A DNA stretch of 10,819 nt from NCBI GenBank assembly GCA_947627835.1, contig CANQXM010000040.1, positions 1-10,819 of the forward strand, read 5' to 3'. The translations under genes were made by a program, and so were the position numbers. Below the pieces are notes generated by a model. It worked only from the letters and a program-made list of their open reading frames with translations. It was not told the origin of the DNA and did not search any database. Shown here one piece after another: positions 1 through 4,968 of this stretch. Each line of letters opens with the position of its first letter. Position 1 is the first letter of the stretch. The stretch is from an uncultured Bacilli bacterium (GTDB lineage: Bacteria > Bacillota_I > Bacilli_A > RF39 > UBA660).

Positions 1-948
1 AGTTGCGAATTTAGCAATTTCCCATGTTGTATCTTCATTAGGGTTATGAGTAGTTGTATCAAGAGTTTTTACATTTATGGCTTTTAGTTTATTCGGTTTG
101 GTTATTACGATTTTGTTTTCTGCTATCCTCATTGATACTCCAGCAGCTTTTAGTTTTTCAATGAGAGCTTTTAAGTGTTCGATGATAATATTCTCAATCG
201 TTAAGTTTTCTCCTATTAACGAACCTAATATGAGGTAGGTTCCGGCTTCAATACGATCCGGTAATACTTCAATTGTGGCACTATGTAAATAGGATACCCC
301 TTCGATGGTAATGGTATTTGTACCTGCTCCTTTGATTTTTGCTCCCATATTGTTTAAAAAATCAGCAACATTTTTAATATCTGGCTCTTTGGCAGCATTA
401 TGAATGGTAGTAGTTCCCTTGGCTTTTACAGCAGCTAGCATTAAATTAATTGTGGCCCCAACACTGGCAAAGTCTAGATAAATGGCATTTCCCTTTAATT
501 CTTCAGCATGAATAATATATTTATCATTTTCTTCTATCACGGTGGCACCAAGAGTTTCAAAGCCTTTTAGATGAAAATCAATTTTACGATTTCCTATGTT
601 GCATCCACCAGGAAAATAGATTTCAACATGTTTTTTTCTTCCCAATAGTGCTCCCATAAAGTAATAGCTGGCACGAAGTTTGCTTGCTAATTTTTCTTGA
701 ATTAGGTTTGATTCAATTTTTTTACAATCAATTTGAATGGTTGCATCTTCTTCTGTAACTTTCCCATTTAATGCTTTGATAATTTCAATTAGGGCATCTT
801 TATCAGATATATTAGGGACATTTTTAATGGTTGCCGTTTCATCACATAAAATAGCTGCTGGAATAAGAGCTACGGCGGCGTTTTTCATTCCCGAGATGGC
901 GATGGTTCCGGTTAGAGTTTTTCCACCTTCAATAATAATTTGTTTCAT
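1..948 (-). CDS. murA: UDP-N-acetylglucosamine 1-carboxyvinyltransferase (MurA, MurZ type), 3' end missing
   Basis: MurA transfers enolpyruvate from PEP to UDP-GlcNAc, the first committed cytosolic step of peptidoglycan synthesis. 316 codons are visible; the family is about 420-430 residues. Recognisable motifs are SGMKNAA with the substrate-binding Lys22 and Asn23, LRASYYFMGALLGR, PGGC with the PEP/fosfomycin-reactive Cys116, LDFASVGATIN, AAKEPDI and PDRIEAGTYL. The wording of these blocks (LRASYY, AAKEP, GAKIKGAGTN) is closer to Bacillus MurZ/MurAB than to MurAA. The ATG at 948 has AAAGGGA 8 bases upstream (957-963) and a promoter just before it. Oddity: identity is good up to VKTL (residue 296), where the family continues with YPGFPTD and its catalytic Asp. 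Here the reading frame stays open but encodes DTTTHNPNEDTT and onward, which is not MurA-like. MurA identity is certain for residues 1-296; what follows may be an artefact or a rearrangement. Confidence 0.93.
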   Translation of the reverse strand, partial: MKQIIIEGGKTLTGTIAISGMKNAAVALIPAAILCDETATIKNVPNISDKDALIEIIKALNGKVTEEDATIQIDCKKIESNLIQEKLASKLRASYYFMGALLGRKKHVEIYFPGGCNIGNRKIDFHLKGFETLGATVIEENDKYIIHAEELKGNAIYLDFASVGATINLMLAAVKAKGTTTIHNAAKEPDIKNVADFLNNMGAKIKGAGTNTITIEGVSYLHSATIEVLPDRIEAGTYLILGSLIGENLTIENIIIEHLKALIEKLKAAGVSMRIAENKIVITKPNKLKAINVKTLDTTTHNPNEDTTWEIAKFAT

Positions 949-977
949 AAAAAACATCCCTTTCTTATTTCTTTTTT

Positions 978-1006
978 AATATAAAGGAAACTATGCTTTT
1001 TGTAAA
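978..1006 (-). promoter_or_regulatory. sigma-A type promoter for murA
   Basis: On the minus strand there is a -35 TTTACA (1001-1006), a 17-base spacer and a -10 TATATT (978-983). Transcription would start near 971, leaving a leader of about 23 bases before the murA ATG. It lies in the 73-base gap after mntP. No terminator hairpin separates mntP from murA, so murA may also receive read-through from the upstream operon. Confidence 0.7.
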
Positions 1007-1021
1007 GTAATTCTCTTTTTT

Positions 1022-1558
1022 TTATTTACAAATATGAGCAATTCCAATGATAAATAAAAGGATACTTCCAAAAACATTGGCATATACACCAAATAATTGA
1101 TTTACGTATTTACCAATATTTAAACCGAGCAATGTAAATAAAAAACTGGTGATAGAGAAAATACCCATGGCTTTAAATATACTATCTGTAATAGCATTTA
1201 ATCCTAAGCCGGTGGAAAAAGCATCGATACTAACTCCAAAAGCCAATAAGAACATTCCTAAAAAGCTTAAATCAAATTGAGTTTCTTTTTTACCAAAGAT
1301 TTCATAAATCATTTCTCCGGATAAAAATAAGAGAATGATTCCTAATAATAAATTGCTATTGATTGTTAGGAACTTCAGACATTCAGTTTTTAATAATAAG
1401 CCGATTGCAGGCATTAGAAAATGCATGATTCCAACTAAGGCCGAAAGTAGTAGACATTTCTTTTTAGATAACTTTAACGTACCTATTCCAAGTGATAAAG
1501 AAAAAGTATCCATACTTAGAGCAATTGCAATTCCTAAAATTGTTATAAATTCTAGCAT
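1022..1558 (-). CDS. mntP: manganese efflux pump MntP
   Basis: A 178-residue, very hydrophobic inner-membrane protein with about six predicted transmembrane segments, the usual size and topology of MntP, which exports Mn(II). The two halves carry the characteristic acidic repeats: SMDTFSLSLG with Asp17 in the first helix and SIDAFSTGLG with Asp112 in the fourth. HFLMPAIG is in helix 2, also typical of the family. The start is an ATG preceded by AGGAGGG (1566-1572) at a 7-base spacing. It follows spoIIR by 36 bases and is probably the last gene of the rpoE-prfA-prmC-spoIIR-mntP run. In Bacillus the homologue ywlD also lies downstream of prfA-prmC-spoIIR, which supports orthology. The related sporulation protein YtaF shares the fold, but the HFxMP motif and the context favour MntP. 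No yybP-ykoY manganese riboswitch fits in the short gap before it. Confidence 0.88.
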   Translation of the reverse strand: MLEFITILGIAIALSMDTFSLSLGIGTLKLSKKKCLLLSALVGIMHFLMPAIGLLLKTECLKFLTINSNLLLGIILLFLSGEMIYEIFGKKETQFDLSFLGMFLLAFGVSIDAFSTGLGLNAITDSIFKAMGIFSITSFLFTLLGLNIGKYVNQLFGVYANVFGSILLFIIGIAHICK

Positions 1559-1594
1559 TGAAACGCCCTCCTACCAAATTATATGGTAAGGGGA

Positions 1595-2107
1595 TTAATT
1601 CATGCTAAAAGATTTTAGGATTTCTTGTACCCATAATTTATACTCTACATCATTGATATTGTTTTTTTCTGCTTCTAATAAGCATAAGGGCGGAAACATG
1701 ACACACCACCAGTTTTCTCCTTTGCCACTCCCTAAAGTAATTACTAAAGATTCATATTCTCCACTTGGATAGGTTACTCCTTTGTAGACTTTCTCTGGAA
1801 ATAAGTTGTTTCCAAAATTTAATTCATATGAAATATGGTATTGGTTTAGTATTTCTTTTATATTTGGTATTTCATTTTCAATTTTTTCTCTTGCTTCGGT
1901 AATATTTTTACTTGTTTGCATTAATTTATTTAATTTTGTTTCAACATCTTGTTTAATCGTCATTTTTATTGTTTGATCTTCTAAACTATCTGAATTGGCG
2001 ATAACTCGGAAGCGAATGGATTCTTCGGGAATCATCAAGACCTCTTTATCATTTTTTAGAAATATACATAATGTTATACAAAAAAGAAATATGATTATTT
2101 TTTTCAT
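1595..2107 (-). CDS. spoIIR: stage II sporulation protein R (SpoIIR)
   Basis: SpoIIR is made in the forespore, exported to the intermembrane space, and triggers SpoIIGA to process pro-sigma-E in the mother cell. The 170-residue product starts with MKKIIIFLFCITLCIFL, a short hydrophobic export signal. It then shows the family signatures: IPEESIRFRVIANSDS followed by LEDQTIK, FGNNLFPEKVYKGV, YPSGEYESLVITLG, and the diagnostic GENWWCVMFPPLCLLE block. It is somewhat shorter than Bacillus SpoIIR (about 220) at the C-terminus. An in-frame ATG lies six codons upstream at 2125 but has no ribosome binding site. The ATG at 2107 has AGGTGA just before it and puts the signal peptide at the N-terminus, so I chose it. 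It lies 39 bases after prmC. Its presence argues that the organism descends from, or is, an endospore former. Confidence 0.92.
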   Translation of the reverse strand: MKKIIIFLFCITLCIFLKNDKEVLMIPEESIRFRVIANSDSLEDQTIKMTIKQDVETKLNKLMQTSKNITEAREKIENEIPNIKEILNQYHISYELNFGNNLFPEKVYKGVTYPSGEYESLVITLGSGKGENWWCVMFPPLCLLEAEKNNINDVEYKLWVQEILKSFSMN

Positions 2108-2111
2108 TGTT

Positions 2112-2117
2112 TCACCT
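2112..2117 (-). promoter_or_regulatory. ribosome binding site deciding the spoIIR start
   Basis: AGGTGA on the minus strand sits 4 bases before the ATG at 2107. It lies inside the codons that an upstream ATG (2125) would use, and that ATG has no purine-rich site of its own. Confidence 0.65.
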
Positions 2118-2146
2118 ATTATCATATTGATAACTAGGTATTGTTT

Positions 2147-2893
2147 TTATTCACTTTTTTTCTCAATCCATGCAAAACGATCACAATTTGCATAGTCTTT
2201 TTCTATAGTAATTTGATAATTTGGTAAATATGTTTCTACTAATTTGGTGATTGATTTTCTTTGTGTTTTGCCAATTTCAAAAGCAATGAGTAAAGGTTTT
2301 GCTTGTAATGATGACACTTTTTTTATAATTTGATGATAGTAATATGTTCCCTCTTCTTCTGCAAATAAGGCATTTTGAGGTTCATACTTTGTTTCTTCTC
2401 CGGTTGGTTCTATTTTGGATACGTATGGTGGATTACTTACAATGATGTCATAATTTTCTAAAGAAATATTTTCAATGGAATCTTCTATCCAAGTAATTTT
2501 TGTTTGGTTTTGCATTCCATTTATTTTTGCTACAGCTAGGGCATCTTTGCTGATATCTACTGCTGTAACTTCATTATTTAATTCTTTTTGAATTGATATG
2601 GCGATGCATCCACTTCCGGTTCCTAAATCGATACATCTTTGTTTTGCAAGAGGATATTTTTTTATTTTTAAAAGTAATTTTTCTACAAATTGTTCAGTTT
2701 CAAAGCGAGGAATTAAGACTCTTGGATCGACATTGATGATGGAATTATAAAATTCTACATTCCCGATTAAGTATTGAACTGGGTAATGGTCTTGGAGTTT
2801 TTTTATTGTTTCTTTTAGGTTATCTTTATATTTTTCTTTTACTATTTGCCAATCTATTTCACTTAAAAAAGCTGGCTTTTCTATATTATTCAC
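2147..2893 (-). CDS. prmC: peptide chain release factor N5-glutamine methyltransferase (PrmC), short N-terminal domain
   Basis: PrmC uses S-adenosylmethionine to methylate the Gln of the GGQ loop of release factors. The 248 residues contain HYPVQYLIG and IPRFETE, the linker that joins the two domains. The Rossmann methyltransferase core follows, with motif I DLGTGSGCIAIS (about 89-100), VDIS for SAM binding, and the catalytic NPPY at 154-157. Translation starts with GTG at 2893, with AAGGAGG ten bases upstream, and overlaps the last 8 bases of prfA, so the two are translationally coupled. An in-frame TAG two codons upstream (2897-2899) rules out a longer protein. The N-terminal helical domain is therefore about 35 residues shorter than in E. 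coli PrmC (277 residues). All catalytic elements are present, so I expect it to be active. Confidence 0.92.
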   Translation of the reverse strand: MNNIEKPAFLSEIDWQIVKEKYKDNLKETIKKLQDHYPVQYLIGNVEFYNSIINVDPRVLIPRFETEQFVEKLLLKIKKYPLAKQRCIDLGTGSGCIAISIQKELNNEVTAVDISKDALAVAKINGMQNQTKITWIEDSIENISLENYDIIVSNPPYVSKIEPTGEETKYEPQNALFAEEEGTYYYHQIIKKVSSLQAKPLLIAFEIGKTQRKSITKLVETYLPNYQITIEKDYANCDRFAWIEKKSE

Positions 2894-3941
2894 CAGCTAG
2901 TTTCCTCCTTAAGTCTTCTGTAATTAATGCTTCAATAATACTATCTAGTTCTCCATCCATCACGCGATCTAAGGCCATAATTGAAAAATTAATTCGATGA
3001 TCCGTTACCCGATTTTGTGGGTAATTATAGGTTCTAATCTTTTCTGATCGGTCACCAGAGCCAATTTTACTTTTGCGTTCACTGTCAATTTCTGATTCTT
3101 GTTCGCTCATCATTTTATCATATAGTTTTATTTTTAAAAGTTTCATGGCTTGATCTTTATTTTTCATTTGACTTCGTTCATTTTGACAAGTTACCACCGT
3201 ATTAGTTGGAAGATGTGTAATCCTTACTGCAGAATTGGAGGTATTTACAGATTGTCCTCCTGCTCCACTACTATGATATACATCAATTTTTAAGTCACTT
3301 TCTTTAATTTCGATATCCACATCTTCTACTTCTGGCATAACGAGAACGGTTGCTGTAGATGTATGAACGCGACCTTGGGTTTCCGTTACAGGAACTCTTT
3401 GTACACGATGTGCTCCACTTTCATATTTTAGTTTTGAATATACATTTTCTCCTTTAATCATGCACTCTACGGTTGCAAAGCCACCACTTGCACCTTCTAC
3501 TTGATGATTGATTTCTATTTTCCACCCATTTTTTTCTGCATAATAGGTATACATTCTTAAAAGATCTCCAGCGAAGATGTTTGCTTCATCTCCCCCAGCT
3601 GCTCCACGAATTTCCATAATGACGTTTTTGCCATCATTTTCGTCTTTCGGAATTAATAGAATTTCTAGTTCATGGGTGATTTTTTCTAATTTTTCTGTAT
3701 TTTCTGATAATTCCATCTCAGCCATTTCTTTTAATTCTGGATCTACCAATAGTTTTTTTGCTTGTTCGATGTTTTCTTTTACTTTTTTATATTCTTGATA
3801 TTTTTCAACCGTTTCTTGTAAGTCGCTTTGTTCTTTGGATAATTTCTTTATTTTATTAAAGTCATTCATTACTTCTGGACTCATTAATTCTTCTTTTATT
3901 GAATTAAATCGTTCTAATATTGTTTCTAATCTTTCTTCCAT
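2886..3941 (-). CDS. prfA: peptide chain release factor 1 (RF1)
   Basis: RF1 recognises UAA and UAG in the ribosomal A site and triggers release of the finished peptide. The 351-residue product has the normal length. It starts with a coiled-coil domain 1 and continues with IRGAAGGDEANIFAGDLLRMY. The codon-reading PxT tripeptide is Pro184-Val185-Thr186 in RVQRVPVTETQGRVHTSTATV (one residue longer than a conventional quote; the core is PVT). The GGQ at 228-230 sits within HSSGAGGQSVNTSNSAVR. PVT rather than SPF identifies it as RF1, not RF2. The ATG at 3941 is preceded by AAAGGA. It lies 33 bases after rpoE with no promoter visible between them, and it overlaps prmC, whose product methylates Gln230. 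Confidence 0.97.
   Translation of the reverse strand: MEERLETILERFNSIKEELMSPEVMNDFNKIKKLSKEQSDLQETVEKYQEYKKVKENIEQAKKLLVDPELKEMAEMELSENTEKLEKITHELEILLIPKDENDGKNVIMEIRGAAGGDEANIFAGDLLRMYTYYAEKNGWKIEINHQVEGASGGFATVECMIKGENVYSKLKYESGAHRVQRVPVTETQGRVHTSTATVLVMPEVEDVDIEIKESDLKIDVYHSSGAGGQSVNTSNSAVRITHLPTNTVVTCQNERSQMKNKDQAMKLLKIKLYDKMMSEQESEIDSERKSKIGSGDRSEKIRTYNYPQNRVTDHRINFSIMALDRVMDGELDSIIEALITEDLRRKLAGE
2904..2910 (-). promoter_or_regulatory. ribosome binding site of prmC inside prfA
   Basis: AAGGAGG lies within the last codons of prfA and precedes the GTG start of prmC. Together with the 8-base gene overlap this indicates translational coupling of RF1 and its methyltransferase. Confidence 0.75.
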
Positions 3942-3974
3942 AGGATATCCTTTCTAACCAAATGAAAGTTTTTA

Positions 3975-4394
3975 CTAGATGTTTTCTCCTTCTTCGTCTT
4001 CATCGATTACTACTAAGTCTTTTAAATCTTCATCTTCACTGTCTTCATCCTCTTCATCGTAGTAATCTGTTTCTTCCTCTTCTTCTGGTTCTTCTGTATT
4101 TTCTTCAAAGACTTCATCATCATCTTCATCAATGATGACTTTTTCGCTATGTTTTTCTTTTAAGTCCCAAAAACCATTATCTAACATTGTAAATCTTTTG
4201 TCGGTTGTTAATATTTCAAAAAAATCAGCGATTCTTTCTTCGAATTCTTGATCACTTAAGTTTAATAATTTACATACTTTTTTGAATAAATCATTGATTT
4301 TCATTTTTTTATTAGCATCTTTTAATATTAAATATGCCACATCATCATAGCTCATTTGTTCTAATTCTTCTTTTGGTATATCACTTAATTTCAT
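3975..4394 (-). CDS. rpoE: DNA-directed RNA polymerase subunit delta
   Basis: Delta is a small accessory subunit of RNA polymerase found in Bacilli. It promotes enzyme recycling and affects promoter selectivity. The protein (139 residues from the chosen start) has an N-terminal HARE-HTH-type globular domain of about 85 residues: MSYDDVAYLILKDANKKM, then LNLSDQEFEERIADFF, then TTDKRFTMLDNGFWDLK. A C-terminal tail of about 50 residues is almost entirely Asp and Glu, the hallmark of the family. Two ATGs lie close together. The one at 4400 is only 2 bases from AGGAGG, while the one at 4394 is 8 bases from it, so I prefer 4394. It stops with TAG, the only non-TAA stop seen in the window. It has its own promoter and a leader of about 94 bases, and probably heads the operon running to mntP. 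Confidence 0.93.
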   Translation of the reverse strand: MKLSDIPKEELEQMSYDDVAYLILKDANKKMKINDLFKKVCKLLNLSDQEFEERIADFFEILTTDKRFTMLDNGFWDLKEKHSEKVIIDEDDDEVFEENTEEPEEEEETDYYDEEDEDSEDEDLKDLVVIDEDEEGENI

Positions 4395-4402
4395 TTTCAT
4401 TT

Positions 4403-4408
4403 CCTCCT
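4403..4408 (-). promoter_or_regulatory. ribosome binding site deciding the rpoE start
   Basis: AGGAGG on the minus strand lies 2 bases from the ATG at 4400 and 8 bases from the in-frame ATG at 4394. The usual 6-9 base spacing favours 4394. Confidence 0.65.
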
Positions 4409-4420
4409 AAAACTTTTACT

Positions 4421-4466
4421 GGTTCCTTTCATAAAGAATCCTTTTTACGATTATTTTTATTAATCG
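4421..4466 (-). other. two inverted repeats in the rpoE leader
   Basis: The leader between the rpoE promoter and its ribosome binding site contains CGATTA/TAATCG (4448-4453 and 4461-4466, 7-base loop). Nearer the gene is an imperfect hairpin, GGATTCTTT/AAAGGAACC (4421-4441, 3-base loop, one mismatch and one G-U pair). Neither is followed by a U tract, so they are not simple terminators. Both stems are short and AT-rich, and a role is not shown. Confidence 0.35.
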
Positions 4467-4494
4467 GTTCAAATTTAATTAAGTATTCTACGCC

Positions 4495-4523
4495 ATTATA
4501 TGCAAAATTATTCTTCTTGTCTA
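4495..4523 (-). promoter_or_regulatory. sigma-A type promoter for rpoE operon
   Basis: On the minus strand there is a -35 TAGACA (4518-4523; five of six consensus bases), a spacer of exactly 17 bases and a perfect -10 TATAAT (4495-4500). Transcription would start near 4488 and read rpoE-prfA-prmC-spoIIR-mntP. It begins only a few bases past the end of the DUF1934-like gene. Confidence 0.75.
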
Positions 4524-4531
4524 TCCTTAAT

Positions 4532-4867
4532 TTAATAATTTACTTCAATTTTCATTTTTTTATCTTCTGTTTCAATACTATAGGTAAGTTTTAAATTATT
4601 TTTTTCCTCTTCCCAAATGGCAAAATCAACGTTAATATCTAGATTTATTTCTTGTTCTTTCAATTTATAAGTACAGGTTTCTTTGGAAAAATCTAATGTA
4701 AAACAAAATTCTTCATTTTCACGAATGAAAATCTTCTTTTCGAAATCTAGAATATGAGAAATGTTTTCCATTGTAAAATAGAGGATATTGTTCTTTTTTT
4801 GATAAGGAATATCTGACTCTTGTAGTTTGCATTCCTCTTCTTGATATAATTTAATATTTAAATTCAA
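4532..4867 (-). CDS. DUF1934/YwiB-like small protein
   Basis: A 111-residue soluble protein rich in beta-strand-like alternating segments, with no signal peptide, membrane span or catalytic motif. The pattern is ILYFTMEN, then FIRENEEFCFTLDF, then TCTYKLKEQEINLDINVDFAIWEE, then LKLTYSIE and a closing KIEVNY. This resembles the calycin-type barrel of DUF1934 proteins such as Bacillus YwiB, although the protein is somewhat short for that family. Context supports it: in Bacillus relatives ywiB lies in the same chromosomal region as rpoE and the class A PBP gene pbpG, its two neighbours here. Translation starts at a TTG (4867), because AGGAGG lies exactly 7 bases upstream and no ATG is placed as well. 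The function of the family is unknown, and the assignment is an inference from pattern plus neighbourhood. Confidence 0.6.
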   Translation of the reverse strand: MNLNIKLYQEEECKLQESDIPYQKKNNILYFTMENISHILDFEKKIFIRENEEFCFTLDFSKETCTYKLKEQEINLDINVDFAIWEEEKNNLKLTYSIETEDKKMKIEVNY

Positions 4868-4874
4868 AGAGTTT

Positions 4875-4880
4875 CCTCCT
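4875..4880 (-). promoter_or_regulatory. ribosome binding site supporting a TTG start
   Basis: AGGAGG on the minus strand lies 7 bases before the TTG at 4867. It fixes this non-ATG codon as the start of the DUF1934-like gene. Confidence 0.7.
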
Positions 4881-4890
4881 TCAATTTGCC

Positions 4891-4919
4891 ATTATATCAT
4901 AAACTTTCTTTGATTTCAT
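4891..4919 (-). promoter_or_regulatory. extended -10 promoter of the DUF1934-like gene
   Basis: On the minus strand a perfect TATAAT (4891-4896) is preceded by TGA, giving an extended TGnTATAAT element. Seventeen bases upstream lies a weak -35, ATGAAA (4914-4919; four of six consensus bases). The predicted leader is under 20 bases. It faces away from the PBP gene in the short divergent region. Confidence 0.7.
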
Positions 4920-4956
4920 CAGGTATTATTTTTTCCCATTTTTCCATAATAAAATT

Positions 4957-4962
4957 AGGTGA
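4957..4962 (+). promoter_or_regulatory. ribosome binding site deciding the PBP start
   Basis: AGGTGA is followed by two adjacent ATG codons, at 4966 (3-base spacing) and 4969 (6-base spacing). The spacing favours the second. Confidence 0.6.
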
Positions 4963-4968
4963 CTCATG

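Noticed and set aside
886..900. ATTCCCGAGAT resembling a Noc-binding site
   Set aside because: It lacks the full palindrome and encodes the conserved SGMKN segment of MurA, so it is likely coincidental.
737..979. Plus-strand open frame opposite the murA start
   Set aside because: It is the antisense shadow of a well-matched MurA N-terminus. It has no ribosome binding site and an unprotein-like composition.
2105..2120. TGTTTCAC resembling half of a parS site
   Set aside because: The second half (GTGAAACA) is absent. The bases are explained by the spoIIR start and ribosome binding site.
2143..2173. Possible sigma-F promoter for spoIIR (GCATG, 16 bases, GAATAAAAAC on the minus strand)
   Set aside because: Spacing and distance to the gene fit, but the -10 matches only about half of the consensus and lies in A-rich coding DNA at the end of prmC. 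Too weak to annotate.
4010..4140. Repetitive TTCTTC-rich tract as a DNA repeat
   Set aside because: It simply encodes the Asp/Glu-rich tail typical of the RNA polymerase delta subunit.
4448..4466. Hairpin as a terminator for the DUF1934-like gene
   Set aside because: The six-pair AT-rich stem is not followed by a U run on either strand, and it lies downstream of the rpoE promoter.
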